Source: Cyanobacterium stanieri LEGE 03274 (GTDB taxonomy: Bacteria > Cyanobacteriota > Cyanobacteriia > Cyanobacteriales > Cyanobacteriaceae). From it: a stretch of 64,000 bases of DNA. Under the pieces are notes generated by a model. The model made no database searches and was not told where the DNA came from. It worked only from the letters and a program-made list of their open reading frames with translations. Made by a program: the position numbers and the translations under genes. The stretch covers positions 62,001-126,000 of the forward strand of contig NZ_JADEWC010000002.1 in the NCBI RefSeq assembly GCF_015207825.1. Reading direction: 5' to 3'. Within the stretch, counting starts at the first letter, position 1. Each line of letters opens with the position of its first letter. Below are positions 53,771 through 63,943 of the stretch, piece after piece.

Positions 53771-54244
53771 CTAATAGAGAAAAATAGCTCCTGTAGGTTG
53801 TAAATTAAAAGTACGATTTCCCTTACTAATTTCCTCTATGACGCTCACTGTCAAATTAATAACATTATCCTCTGTCACTTCCACCGAATATTTAAGACTC
53901 ATACGAGAAGCATTAGGATTATTCATATCAGGATATATCACCAAATAAATAGAATTTTCTGGATTTAAACTTCTAATAGTAGCAGTGTCATCAGGCCTTA
54001 AAACCGTAGGAGTAAGAGTTTCATCCGTAAAAGAATAATCAAGAAAAACCCCCGTTTTATTAATAATATTTAAACTAATGGGCTTTTCCATATTTACCCT
54101 TGCCACAGGTTGCCAGAAACCGGGTTGATAAGTTTCGGCAGGGGGATTATTGTTAGTTTCTGTTTGAGCGTTTATCCTTAAAGATGATAAAGCTAAATTG
54201 GTTGTAGTAAACAGTAAAGACGAAAAAATTAAGGATTTCCACAT
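53771..54244 (-). CDS. Secreted hypothetical protein
   Basis: From the ATG at 54244 the product has 157 residues with a good signal peptide (MWKSLIFSSLLFTTTNLALS, cut near RINAQ). Longer starts at 54280 (ATG) and 54283 (TTG) would put 12-13 residues before it. The mature part is a small beta-rich domain (ISLNIINKTGVFLDYSFTDETLTPTVLRPDDTATI). I recognise no family. It resembles short secreted proteins common in cyanobacteria and converges on the nucleotidyltransferase gene. Confidence 0.65.
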   Translation of the reverse strand: MWKSLIFSSLLFTTTNLALSSLRINAQTETNNNPPAETYQPGFWQPVARVNMEKPISLNIINKTGVFLDYSFTDETLTPTVLRPDDTATIRSLNPENSIYLVIYPDMNNPNASRMSLKYSVEVTEDNVINLTVSVIEEISKGNRTFNLQPTGAIFLY

Positions 54245-54448
54245 AAATTGATAATTTCCAAAGAATATTCTTTTACCCATCAATTTTAGATCAAATTTTT
54301 CATCAATACGGATTAATATAGCGATAAAATCACTCCCCTTGCAATCAATTACCTTTGTAAAGATCTAAACAATTGACAATTAACAATGGACAATTGACAA
54401 TTAATAAACTGTTACCTGTAACCTGCAACCAGAAGCCTGAAACCTTAC

Positions 54449-54489
54449 TCTAATTGATTTGTAAGTGATCATTCGGACTTGATACAATT
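54449..54489 (-). repeat. R1 terminal fragment
   Basis: CTCTAATTGATTTGTAAGTG followed by ATCATTCGGACTTGATAC is the reverse complement of the left end of R1 copies A and F. It lies just beyond the 3' end of the next minus-strand gene. Upstream, 54369-54435 is filled by short CAATTGACAATT and GTTACCTGTAACCTGCAACC strings. Confidence 0.5.
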
Positions 54490-55021
54490 AGTTAAAACGA
54501 CAATCCCTTAACCATAACCTCACAGCCTCACCAACTACCCCTGAAGTAGTATCAACCACAGGGGAAACTAATCCATTATCCCCAACCTCACCAAATCTTG
54601 TTAACAACATCACCATATCCCAACCTCTATTTGTAGGGGTTAATAACAACCAATGATAATTATTTGTTTCTTCTAGCCTTGTATCACTCAAATACTGTCT
54701 TTCACGGGTAGTAAAAAAAATTTGTTCAATGTGAGATGAATTATTAGCCCCGTAACTTCTCTGCGACAAAGGTAGTTTTTCCATTTCCCATTGCCCTGCT
54801 GTAATGATATATATGGGCATAATTGGGGAGTTTGCCGCCCCCCGACGGGATTTTTGAATTACTCTATTGCCATAATCACTAATGTCATTTACTAATTTAT
54901 CTGCTAATTCTGTTATTTCTTGATTACATTGGTTGTTTGATTTTTTTGTATTTTCTCCATAGCTTTTTTGGCTAAAAAGGGTAGTTATTATTAATATTAA
55001 ACTAAAAATTATTTTATTCAT
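54488..55021 (-). CDS. Secreted hypothetical protein
   Basis: The 177-residue protein has a signal peptide (MNKIIFSLILIITTLFSQKSYG). The mature part contains LADKLVNDISDYGNRVIQKSRRG and ends VRLWLRDCRFN, with a cysteine pair (Cys33, Cys174) that could form a disulfide. I recognise no named family. The neighbouring minus-strand gene is also a small secreted unknown, but 200 bp of repeat text separates them. Confidence 0.7.
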   Translation of the reverse strand: MNKIIFSLILIITTLFSQKSYGENTKKSNNQCNQEITELADKLVNDISDYGNRVIQKSRRGAANSPIMPIYIITAGQWEMEKLPLSQRSYGANNSSHIEQIFFTTRERQYLSDTRLEETNNYHWLLLTPTNRGWDMVMLLTRFGEVGDNGLVSPVVDTTSGVVGEAVRLWLRDCRFN

Positions 55022-55350
55022 AGGGGTTAGTAAAAGTGTGCTTTTTCAAATAAATTATAATAATATTATGCCAAATAAAATATTTACTATAAACTTGTTT
55101 ATTAAGTCAATTAGAATGTATGATGACTAATCATTAAATAACTATCTAGTGAATGTTTATCTAGTATATTTATTAAAATAAAATTCAGTTTTATTAAACA
55201 TATTTTGTTCAAATCCATTAGCTTACCTGCTTTTTTATAAATTAGTATAAATCAACAAAATAAAATCTAAATCTTTTGTCAATTAATAATTAATTTTTCC
55301 TAACACAATTCGGATGAAACCTACTGACTGTTATAATAAGGTGGTGTATA
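55022..55350. other. AT-rich gap with likely helicase promoter
   Basis: No gene or repeat is recognised in these 329 bp. TATAAT at 55332-55337 is a plausible -10 for the downstream helicase gene. If so, transcription would start close to the TTG at 55351, favouring the later ATG at 55372. AAGGTGG (55338-55344) could instead serve as a ribosome site for the TTG. Confidence 0.35.
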
Positions 55351-57696
55351 TTGCAAATATCTAATTTCTTGATGATTCCTAACTCTGACTTTCTCCAACA
55401 GCTTAATTCTGCTCAACGTACAGCTGTAGAACACTTTAATGGCCCTCTGTTAGTAGTTGCAGGGGCAGGTTCAGGAAAAACGAGAGCTTTAACTTATCGT
55501 ATCGCAAATTTAATCAAAACCCATCAAGTTTCCCCAGAAAATATCCTCGCTGTTACCTTTACCAATAAGGCAGCCAAAGAAATGAAGGAGAGGATTGAGG
55601 TAATTTTTGCCCAAGAAATGGCATATAGGAAGCATCAACAAAAGTTAGAATCTTTACCAGAATTAGAACAAAAAAATATTAGATCTAGGGTTTATCGTGG
55701 CACGATCAAACCCCTTTGGGTGGGTACATTTCACAGTCTTTGTGCGAGAATTTTACGCTTTGATATTAATAAATATCAGGATGAGAAAGGTAGAAAGTGG
55801 GAAAGGAATTTTACCATTCTTGATGAGTCTGATGTGCAGAGTTTGATTAAAAATATTGTTACGAAAAAGCTCAATTTGGATGATAAAAAGTTTGATCCAA
55901 AAAAAATGCGTTATGGTATTAGTAATGCTAAAAATTTGGGTTTTTCTCCTTCTCAATATGCCGTTGAAAGACCTGATTATCGGGGGCGAGTTTTGGCGGA
56001 AATTTACGAAGAATATCAAAATGAGTTAGCAAAAAATAATGCCCTTGATTTCGATGATTTATTGTTAATTCCTGTGCGTATTTTTCAGCAAAATGAATCA
56101 ATTTTAGGTTATTGGCATCAACAATTTAGACATATTTTGGTGGATGAATATCAAGATACTAATCAAATTCAGTATCAATTAATTCAACTTTTAGCTACTA
56201 ATAATGAACCGAATAAAACGGATTGGAATTGGCAAAATAGATCTATTTTTGTGGTAGGTGATGCGGATCAATCTATTTACTCTTTTCGCATGGCAGATTT
56301 TACAATTTTGCTAAATTTTCAGCAAGATTTTGGGGATGGTTTAGCTGATGATGATACTCGCACCATGGTTAAGTTGGAGGAAAATTATCGCTCTCGGGAA
56401 AATATTTTACAAGCGGCTAATTATTTGATTGAAAATAATAGTCAGAGGATTGATAAGGTGTTACGGGCAACCCGTGGGGAGGGGGAAGCTATCTATTGTT
56501 ATCGGGGAAATAATGAGAGGGAGGAGGCTTCTTTTGTGGTGCGAAAAATTGAAAGTATGGTCAAACAAAATCCTAGTTTGGATTGGGGTAAGTTTGCTAT
56601 TTTATATCGTATTAATTCTCAATCGAGGGCGTTTGAGGATGAGTTAATTAGGCGTAATATTCCTTATAATATTGTGGGGGGTTTTAAGTTTTATGAAAGA
56701 AGAGAAATTAAGGATGCTTTGGCATATTTAAAGTTGATTGTTAATCCTGCGGATACGGTGAGTTTATTGAGGGTTATTAATACTCCGAAAAGGGGCATCG
56801 GTAAGACTACTACGGAAAATTTAATTACGGCTTCTCAGGAGTTAAATGTGCCTCTTTGGGAAATAATTAGCGATCAAACTTCGGTAAATGCGATCGCAGG
56901 TAGGGCTTCTAAAAGAATTACTCAGTTTGCTAATTTAATTAGCGATTGTCAAGAAAGGGTGAAGGATACCCCTGCGGTGCAGATTTTGGAGCAGGTGTTA
57001 GAGATTTCGGGTTATTTGGATGATTTGAAGCAACAAGGCACAGATGAGGCGGAAAATAGACAGGAAAACCTTAATGAGTTATTGAATGCCATGATGCAAT
57101 TTCAGGAGGATAACGAGGATAGCAGTTTAGAAGGTTTTTTGAGTAGTGCTTCTTTGGCTTCTGATTTAGATAATTTGGATGAGGGAGATTCGGCGGTTTC
57201 TCTGATGACGTTGCATTCAGCTAAGGGTTTGGAATTTCCTGTGGTGTTTTTGGTGGGTTTTGAGCAGGGTTTGTTACCCCATAATCGTAGTTTAAATGAT
57301 CCTTTGGATTTGGAGGAAGAAAGACGTTTATGTTATGTGGGTATTACAAGGGCAAAAGAACAGTTGTTCCTTACCCATGCCCGGGAGCGTTATTCTTGGG
57401 GTAGTGTGGATTATTGTGCGCCTTCGCAGTTTTTAGGGGAGTTGCCACAGGATTTGATTTCTACTAATTTAACTCCTAGTTATGCGGTGGGTAATATCAT
57501 TACTGAGGAGAAGGAGGAAAAACCAAAGTCTTCTCAAAACTGGCAGGAGGGCGATCGCCTGTATCACCCCACATTTGGCACGGGTGTTGTCACCCATATT
57601 TTAGGATTGGGCAAAAAACATACTATCGTGGTTAACTTTGAAGTGGGAAGAAAGATAATTAATCCTAGCCATACTAAGGTATCTAAGTTAACTTAA
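55351..57696 (+). CDS. pcrA: UvrD/PcrA-type DNA helicase
   Basis: This superfamily 1A helicase unwinds DNA 3'-5' in repair and replication restart. The 781 residues (774 from the ATG at 55372, which gives the usual MIPNSDFLQQLNSAQRTAVEH start) carry the Walker A AGAGSGKT (38-45), LAVTFTNKAAKEMKER, WVGTFHSLCARIL, the DEYQDTN Walker B, VGDADQSIYSFR, VSLMTLHSAKGLEFPVVFLVG and YVGITRAKEQL. The C-terminal tail has the Tudor-like YHPTFGTGVV block typical of PcrA/UvrD. Both TTG and ATG starts are possible. Confidence 0.94.
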   Translation: MQISNFLMIPNSDFLQQLNSAQRTAVEHFNGPLLVVAGAGSGKTRALTYRIANLIKTHQVSPENILAVTFTNKAAKEMKERIEVIFAQEMAYRKHQQKLESLPELEQKNIRSRVYRGTIKPLWVGTFHSLCARILRFDINKYQDEKGRKWERNFTILDESDVQSLIKNIVTKKLNLDDKKFDPKKMRYGISNAKNLGFSPSQYAVERPDYRGRVLAEIYEEYQNELAKNNALDFDDLLLIPVRIFQQNESILGYWHQQFRHILVDEYQDTNQIQYQLIQLLATNNEPNKTDWNWQNRSIFVVGDADQSIYSFRMADFTILLNFQQDFGDGLADDDTRTMVKLEENYRSRENILQAANYLIENNSQRIDKVLRATRGEGEAIYCYRGNNEREEASFVVRKIESMVKQNPSLDWGKFAILYRINSQSRAFEDELIRRNIPYNIVGGFKFYERREIKDALAYLKLIVNPADTVSLLRVINTPKRGIGKTTTENLITASQELNVPLWEIISDQTSVNAIAGRASKRITQFANLISDCQERVKDTPAVQILEQVLEISGYLDDLKQQGTDEAENRQENLNELLNAMMQFQEDNEDSSLEGFLSSASLASDLDNLDEGDSAVSLMTLHSAKGLEFPVVFLVGFEQGLLPHNRSLNDPLDLEEERRLCYVGITRAKEQLFLTHARERYSWGSVDYCAPSQFLGELPQDLISTNLTPSYAVGNIITEEKEEKPKSSQNWQEGDRLYHPTFGTGVVTHILGLGKKHTIVVNFEVGRKIINPSHTKVSKLT

Positions 57697-57727
57697 GTGG
57701 GGGATAACATGGCTCAACGGCAGTGAA

Positions 57728-60700
57728 TTATAAAACTGCATTACGATCTAAGACAAGTAAGTTTCTCAATTGATCGCTATCCAAATCCGTTAACCAGTCT
57801 TCACCGCTATTGATGGTTTGTTCTGCCAATTGTTTCTTACTCTCAAGAATATCGTTAATTTTTTCCTCCAATGTACCACTACAGATAAATTTGTGAACCT
57901 GTACATTTTGGGTTTGCCCGATACGAAAAGCCCTATCGGTGGCTTGATTTTCTACCGCAGGATTCCACCATCTATCGAAGTGGAAAACGTGATTAGCTTT
58001 GGTGAGGTTTAAGCCTGTTCCCCCCGCTTTGAGGGATAGAATGAAGATAGGAGGGCCTTGGGGGTCATTTTGGAAACGATCTACCATTTCCTGACGTTTT
58101 TCCATTTTGGTACTACCTGATAAAAACATCACATCTACCCCTAATTTTTTCTCAAGGTAGGGTTGCAGTAGATTTCCCCATTCAGTAAATTGGGTAAAGA
58201 TTAAAGTGCGATCGCCTTCAGCCACAATTTCTTCGAGCATCTCTTCTAACCGTAACAATTTCCCAGAACGTGGTTCAAAATCAAGGCGATTTTCTTTCAA
58301 GAAATGGGCAGGATGGTTACACACCTGTTTTAACTTCATCAACAAAGTTAACACCAAACCATGGCGCTGGATGCCCTTACTATCATTAATTTTCTCTAGG
58401 GAATCATCCACCAGACTTTGATATAAGTGCGCCTGTTCGGGGGATAAACCACAATAAACATTCATCTCCTGCTTTTCGGGTAAATCTTGAATAATATTTT
58501 TATCCGTTTTCAAACGCCTTAGGATAAACGGCTGAACCAAAGAACGTAAAGTTTTCAAAGAATCTTGATCGCCATACTTCTCGATGGGTAAAGTAAAACG
58601 CCGTTGGAAAAACTGCTGAGTGCCTAAATAACCAGGGTTCAAAAACTCCAAAATTGACCATAATTCCGATAAACGATTTTCCACAGGAGTACCCGTTAAA
58701 GCGATACGAAAATCACCATCTAACTGTCGGATAGCTTGAGTTTGCTTCGCTTGGGGATTCTTAATATTTTGAGCCTCATCCAAAATCACCCCTTGCCAAT
58801 CAACCCCCTTGAGGGCATCTAAATCACGAAATACGAGGGCATAACTGGTGATCATCACATCCTGCTTACTCGCTTCCTTGGCGAAGGTTTTACCCTTTTT
58901 CCGTTGTTCTCCGTGGTGAATTAATGCCTTGAGACTAGGGGCAAATTTCTGGATTTCCCGCGCCCAGTTATTCATCACCGAAGTAGGACAAATAATAATG
59001 CAAGGCTTAGTTAATAGTTTATCCTGCTTCAGACGTAGCAAAAAGGCGATCAATTGAATGGTTTTACCCAAACCCATATCATCGGCTAAACAAGCCCCTA
59101 AGTTCCATTTTTCGAGGAAATATAACCAACTAAAACCGGCTTTTTGATATTCCCGTAAATCCCCTTTAAAGGTTTTGGGAGTGGGTAGAATTTTGATTTT
59201 TTGATAGTCATGGACACTGTTAATTAATTCCGAGAGCGCCCCACTACTTTCAAAGGATACGACAGGTAATTTGGCGATGGTTTCTCCGTTTCCTCCGCTC
59301 AACCGCAGGGCATCTTCTACGGTTAAGTTAATGTTACTATTGGCTTGGTCTAAAATATCTTGGGCGGCTTTCACATCGGCAGGTTGCAAAGCTAACCATT
59401 GTCCATCTACTTCCACGATGGGGGATTTTTGGGCTAAGAGGTTTTGAAATTCTTTGTTAGTTAATACTTTATCCCCCACGGCAACTTTGAGATTATAATT
59501 CAATAGGCTATTGAGGTTTAACCGCTCTCCTTTTTTCAGGTTTACCTTAGCTTCTATTTTTACCCCCAAGCGTTTTTCTCCTGCACCTTCGGCGAGTCCA
59601 TCGGGTAAGATAACCCCCAAACCGTTATCCTGTAATTGCCAGACGGAACTACGGATGAATTGATAGGCATCGATGGCATTTAATTGGCAACTATTGGGCA
59701 TGGACTCCTCCAAACTCGTGGCAATATGGGGATATATCTTCGCCGCCAAACCTAAACCTTTTAAGAGGATTTCTTGGGGATTTTCTATGGTGCGATCGTC
59801 AATTTCCAATTCGGGGTGGGAATGTTGCCAAATTTGCTCGGAAGGTACAAGAAAATCGGGATTATCAATGGCTTGTAAATAATAATCCAATTTCCAATTA
59901 TCATAGTTATTTTCTGAACCTGCGGGGGGAGTTAATTTAAAACAGATACGATATTGTTTTTTGGAAAGTTGAAAATCAGAGGTGATTAAATTGTCTTGAA
60001 TGGGTAATGTCCAATGATCAAAGGCCATCTTTAACCGTTTACTTTCTGTAGATGGCAAATCACAATAATTTATATCAGTTTTTACAAGGGAATTTACCCA
60101 TGGTTCAACGGTTAAATCCGTACCAGATAGATTAGGTTCTTCTAATAATTCTCTAATTTGTAAATCAACAATGTTGGTTAAAAAGTCTAAAATTAATTCT
60201 TGAGGATCAATGGTGGGTGATTCTTCTGATTCTACATAACACCTACACAAAGAGGGCATAGTTTGTACAAATTTGGTCAGCCTAACTTGGTCAATATTAC
60301 TATCTAATAAAGGTTGCCAAAAACTCTTGTTATGGTCATCAATGGTAGGTAGAAATTTTTGACGACAAATTAAGTCTAAACTCCAACGATATACATGACT
60401 CCAAAATCTCAAATCTGAGCCGATATAGTCTTCATTGTTGAGGGGAATTTTTCTTAAAAAGTTGATGGTTTCAATGAAGTTAAGTTTGATTCCTTCTACT
60501 TTCCAAGGATATAAAATAACGGTACTTAATTTGTTTTCAATCGCCACAAATTGTTCATATAGAAGCGGTACAACTGTTTTTGATCTGGGTTTTTTTTGAA
60601 CGGGGAATAAAACTAATTCTTTATTTTTTATCTTGTCTAATTTTAAAGATTTATGATCTTTTGAATCAATGATTAATTGATATTTTTCAAGGGTAGAGAT

Positions 60701-60856
60701 AAGATTGTCTAAGGAATCACTTTGGAAAGGATAATTATAAATATCTCTGGTTTGTAAATCGTATTTTTCTGTGCCTAATTGTTTCCATTCTTCACTCCAA
60801 ATAAAAAAATATTTGAAATGATTTTTGACAATAAAACTACCACGCAAAATTGACAT
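57728..60856 (-). CDS. SNF2-family ATPase/helicase
   Basis: The 1042-residue protein has a roughly 550-residue N-terminal region with a bacterial SNF2-N/DUF3670-like domain. The SNF2 motor follows: Walker A DDMGLGKTIQ (near residue 590), DEAQNIKN (near 692), ALTGTPVENRLSELWSI, LIFTQFTEWG, SLKAGGTGLNL, HFDRWWNPAVENQATDRAFRIGQ. Such proteins move along double-stranded DNA and remodel bound proteins; the bacterial physiological role is poorly known. It converges with the UvrD-type gene, with 31 bp between stops. Confidence 0.93.
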   Translation of the reverse strand: MSILRGSFIVKNHFKYFFIWSEEWKQLGTEKYDLQTRDIYNYPFQSDSLDNLISTLEKYQLIIDSKDHKSLKLDKIKNKELVLFPVQKKPRSKTVVPLLYEQFVAIENKLSTVILYPWKVEGIKLNFIETINFLRKIPLNNEDYIGSDLRFWSHVYRWSLDLICRQKFLPTIDDHNKSFWQPLLDSNIDQVRLTKFVQTMPSLCRCYVESEESPTIDPQELILDFLTNIVDLQIRELLEEPNLSGTDLTVEPWVNSLVKTDINYCDLPSTESKRLKMAFDHWTLPIQDNLITSDFQLSKKQYRICFKLTPPAGSENNYDNWKLDYYLQAIDNPDFLVPSEQIWQHSHPELEIDDRTIENPQEILLKGLGLAAKIYPHIATSLEESMPNSCQLNAIDAYQFIRSSVWQLQDNGLGVILPDGLAEGAGEKRLGVKIEAKVNLKKGERLNLNSLLNYNLKVAVGDKVLTNKEFQNLLAQKSPIVEVDGQWLALQPADVKAAQDILDQANSNINLTVEDALRLSGGNGETIAKLPVVSFESSGALSELINSVHDYQKIKILPTPKTFKGDLREYQKAGFSWLYFLEKWNLGACLADDMGLGKTIQLIAFLLRLKQDKLLTKPCIIICPTSVMNNWAREIQKFAPSLKALIHHGEQRKKGKTFAKEASKQDVMITSYALVFRDLDALKGVDWQGVILDEAQNIKNPQAKQTQAIRQLDGDFRIALTGTPVENRLSELWSILEFLNPGYLGTQQFFQRRFTLPIEKYGDQDSLKTLRSLVQPFILRRLKTDKNIIQDLPEKQEMNVYCGLSPEQAHLYQSLVDDSLEKINDSKGIQRHGLVLTLLMKLKQVCNHPAHFLKENRLDFEPRSGKLLRLEEMLEEIVAEGDRTLIFTQFTEWGNLLQPYLEKKLGVDVMFLSGSTKMEKRQEMVDRFQNDPQGPPIFILSLKAGGTGLNLTKANHVFHFDRWWNPAVENQATDRAFRIGQTQNVQVHKFICSGTLEEKINDILESKKQLAEQTINSGEDWLTDLDSDQLRNLLVLDRNAVL

Positions 60857-61350
60857 ATTATTTCAGTTTTTTTAAAAAATATATATTAACCAAGAATACC
60901 TTTTCAAGATGAGATAGCGAGGCATAATCTGGGTTATTTAAGTCGCAAAAAATAAGATTTTAGCTAGATTTTTAGTTATGATGGATATAGTTATTTTTTA
61001 TAGGTAGAAGTATAATTATAAAATAAAACTATACTATGTCATGGTGGGATATTAATAGTTAACTTCCCTGATCTTATGCCTTATGATGTATTAATATCAG
61101 GCTCGGTGAATACTTACACTGTATGATTTAATACGTTTGGTAAGATGTTTTGCCATGAAATTTCATCTTACCATCATTGAGGATCATTGATCACTCCTGT
61201 TTTATGGACTTATTTTTAGTTACGATAGAAAACCATTGGTAGTTATAAAAAAAAGGGTGATGGCATCATAAAAATTGATACTTCTAACCTTTTTGATGGT
61301 AATTTTCCGAAATAATAACCAGTGTTACTGAGTAAATTTTATTCTAAATC
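60857..61350. other. Intergenic region with a strong hairpin
   Basis: The 494-bp gap separates two divergent genes. It contains a perfect 10-bp stem TGGTAAGATG (61138-61147)/CATCTTACCA (61164-61173) over a 16-nt loop, with a further TTT/AAA inner pairing possible. No small gene is visible. A small RNA, an attenuator in the exporter leader or a repeat are all possible. Confidence 0.4.
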
Positions 61351-63135
61351 ATGACCTCAAAATCATCTAATAGCCCTCTTTCAAGACTTTTAGAATATTC
61401 TCCTAAATACCGTGGTTTAATTTATCGGGCGGTGAGTTGTTCGGTATTAAACAAGTTGTTTGATTTGGCGCCCCCTGTGTTAATTGGTGCGGCGGTGGAT
61501 GTGGTGGTTCAAAGGGATGAAAGTGCGATCGCCCGATTCGGTTTTGAGAGCGTCTTTTCTCAGTTGTTGGTATTAACGGTGTTATCGGTAATCATTTGGA
61601 CGTTAGAATCTTTGTTTGAATATGCCTACGAGCGTTTATGGCGCAATTTAGCCCAAAATATCCAACATGATTTGAGGCTGGATGCTTATAGTCATATCCA
61701 AAGTTTGGAATTAGAATATTTTGAAAATAAAAGCACTGGTCGTTTATTATCGGTATTGAATGATGATATTAACCAGTTAGAAAGATTTTTGGATGTGGGC
61801 GCCAATGAAATTTTACAGGTGCTTACTACCGTAATTATCATCGGTTTAGCCTTTTTTATTCTTACTCCTACCACCGCTTGGATGGCCGTTGTACCCATTC
61901 CCGTGATCATTTGGGGGGCGATCGCCTTTCAGAAGTTTCTCGAGCCTCTATACGGTGATGTAAGGGAAAAAGTAAGCCTTTTAAATGGTCGTTTGAGCAA
62001 TAATCTGAGCGGTATTACCACCATCAAAAGTTTTACCACCGAAACCTATGAAATTGAGAGGATAAAAGCCGACAGTGAAGCCTATCGTCGCAGTAATCAA
62101 AGGGCGATCGCCTATAGTGCCGCTTTTGTACCCCTAATTCGTTTTGTAATCTTGGTTGGCTTTACCAGCATCCTTTTATTTGGAGGCTTACAGGTAGAAG
62201 AAGGTACACTGGCCGTGGGTACTTATAGTGTACTGGTATTTATGACCCAACGGCTATTATGGCCCCTTACCCGTCTTGGGCAAACCCTCGATTTATATCA
62301 AAGGGCAATGGCTTCCACCACTAGGGTAATGGCATTGTTAGACACTCCTATTCAGATTCACTCTGGGGATACTCCTTTATCCCTTACGGATACCCAAGGG
62401 GATATTTACTTAAAGGATGTTACCTTTTCCTATTTTGAAAGAGAACCTGTGTTAAAAAACCTTAATCTTCATATTGAGGCAGGAAAAACCACCGCCATTG
62501 TTGGCTCAACAGGTTCGGGAAAAAGTACCATTATTAAGCTACTCCTCCGACTCTATGAAATTAATTCGGGGATAATTACCCTCGATGGCACTAATATCCA
62601 AGATATTGTCCTTTACGACTTGCGCAAAGCCATGGGCTTAGTAAGTCAAGAGGTGTTTTTATTCCATGGTAGCGTTAGGGAAAATATTGCCTACGGTAGC
62701 CCCAACGCCACAGAAGATGATGTTATTTCTGCCGCCAAAATAGCCGAAGCCCACCAGTTTATTATGGAATTACCCCAAGGATACGATACCGTAGTGGGTG
62801 AAAGGGGACAAAAATTATCAGGAGGACAAAGACAAAGATTATCTATTGCTCGGGCAATTTTGAAAAATCCCCCTATTCTTATCCTTGATGAGGCAACCTC
62901 CGCCGTTGACAATGAAACAGAAGCTGCGATCGCCCGTTCCCTACAATATATTACCAAAGATCGTACCACCATCATGATCGCCCATCGTCTTTCCACTATT
63001 CGCCATGCCGACTGTATTTACGTTATGGAAAAAGGAAAAATTATCGAACAGGGTAAACATGAAGAATTAATCGCCCATAATGGTATTTATCAAAGTCTAT
63101 GGCAAGTGCAAACAGGGGAAACAGTAAATTGTTAA
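61351..63135 (+). CDS. ABC exporter (fused membrane and ATPase domains)
   Basis: The 594-residue half-transporter of the MsbA/multidrug type works as a dimer in the inner membrane. Six membrane helices (about 20-310) are followed by an ATPase with Walker A GSTGSGKST, the Q-loop VSQEVFLF, the signature LSGGQRQRLSIARAI, Walker B ILILDEATSAVD and the switch His in IAHRLST. Substrates of this group include lipids, glycolipids and drugs; nothing here narrows it. An R1 repeat and low-complexity text follow the stop. Confidence 0.94.
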   Translation: MTSKSSNSPLSRLLEYSPKYRGLIYRAVSCSVLNKLFDLAPPVLIGAAVDVVVQRDESAIARFGFESVFSQLLVLTVLSVIIWTLESLFEYAYERLWRNLAQNIQHDLRLDAYSHIQSLELEYFENKSTGRLLSVLNDDINQLERFLDVGANEILQVLTTVIIIGLAFFILTPTTAWMAVVPIPVIIWGAIAFQKFLEPLYGDVREKVSLLNGRLSNNLSGITTIKSFTTETYEIERIKADSEAYRRSNQRAIAYSAAFVPLIRFVILVGFTSILLFGGLQVEEGTLAVGTYSVLVFMTQRLLWPLTRLGQTLDLYQRAMASTTRVMALLDTPIQIHSGDTPLSLTDTQGDIYLKDVTFSYFEREPVLKNLNLHIEAGKTTAIVGSTGSGKSTIIKLLLRLYEINSGIITLDGTNIQDIVLYDLRKAMGLVSQEVFLFHGSVRENIAYGSPNATEDDVISAAKIAEAHQFIMELPQGYDTVVGERGQKLSGGQRQRLSIARAILKNPPILILDEATSAVDNETEAAIARSLQYITKDRTTIMIAHRLSTIRHADCIYVMEKGKIIEQGKHEELIAHNGIYQSLWQVQTGETVNC

Positions 63136-63199
63136 GGTGCGCTGTCACAAATTAGGGTAAGGTTGCAGGTATTAAGGAGATGAGGGGTATGGGGGATAA

Positions 63200-63326
63200 G
63201 GAGATAGGGAGTAACGGTGATGATAGTTCAATTTATTGAACGAACTACCATTAGCCTTGTAATTCATTACACGGTGGAGCTGTGAAGGTACAATCTATTT
63301 ATGAATTATCCAAACTTGATATAATT
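63200..63326 (+). repeat. R1 repeat copy G, adjoining mreD
   Basis: The flank GGGAGTAACGGTGATGATA leads into GTTCAATTTATTGAAC (63226-63241) and CCTTGTAATTCATTACACGG (63255-63274), then ACAATCTATTTATGAATTAT and the end AAACTTGATAT. The element stops about 15 bp before the first possible mreD start codon, so it supplies that gene's leader or promoter region. Confidence 0.7.
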
Positions 63327-63339
63327 CACTACAAGGGGA

Positions 63340-63933
63340 GTGATGATATATTTTCTGGTATTCTTAACCATATTTAACAATATTTTACCCATCCCTAAAA
63401 ATCTAATGATCCTCAAAACTAGAATCATTCAACCAATCCTGGTGATTCTCATCTCCATTACTATTTCTTGTCTATTACTAATGTGGCGTATTCCAGGCAT
63501 GGAATTAGTGGGAGTTACCCCCAATTGGCTACTAATTTGGTTGGTAGTGTGGAGCGTCAAAAGAAATCTATGGCAAAGTATGGTAGCCGCTGTTTCCCTG
63601 GGTTTGATTTGGGATAGTATCAGTGGAGATTTTCCCACCCATGTTTTAGGATTAGCAGTGATAGCCCTTTTGACGAGTAATGTTTATCAGGGGGAATATA
63701 TCAAAGAAGACGTTATCTCTATTGTGGTAATTGTCTTTGGTATGGTTATTATCAGTGATACTGTTACCGCCCTACAATATAGTTTACAAACGAATCTTCC
63801 TTTGAGGGATATTTGGTTAAAATACCAACAGCATTCCCTTGCTTCGGCAATTATTAGTAGTTTATGGACACCCTTACTTTATTATCCTTTCAATCATTTT
63901 ATTAATCCCTCTAAAAAATCTCGTCGTCCCTGA
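63340..63933 (+). CDS. mreD: Rod shape-determining protein MreD
   Basis: MreD is an inner-membrane partner of MreB and MreC in side-wall peptidoglycan synthesis. The protein has about five or six membrane helices and the cyanobacterial MreD pattern WRIPGMELVGVTPNWLLIWLVVWSVKRN and GLIWDSISGDFPTHVLGLAVIALL. The first start is GTG at 63340, with ATG at 63343 behind an AAGGGGAG ribosome-site-like run. The ATG at 63406 gives MILKTRIIQP, closer to the family's usual beginning. mreB and mreC are not in this window, although mreD usually follows them. Confidence 0.88.
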   Translation: MMIYFLVFLTIFNNILPIPKNLMILKTRIIQPILVILISITISCLLLMWRIPGMELVGVTPNWLLIWLVVWSVKRNLWQSMVAAVSLGLIWDSISGDFPTHVLGLAVIALLTSNVYQGEYIKEDVISIVVIVFGMVIISDTVTALQYSLQTNLPLRDIWLKYQQHSLASAIISSLWTPLLYYPFNHFINPSKKSRRP

Positions 63934-63943
63934 AACCTCACTC

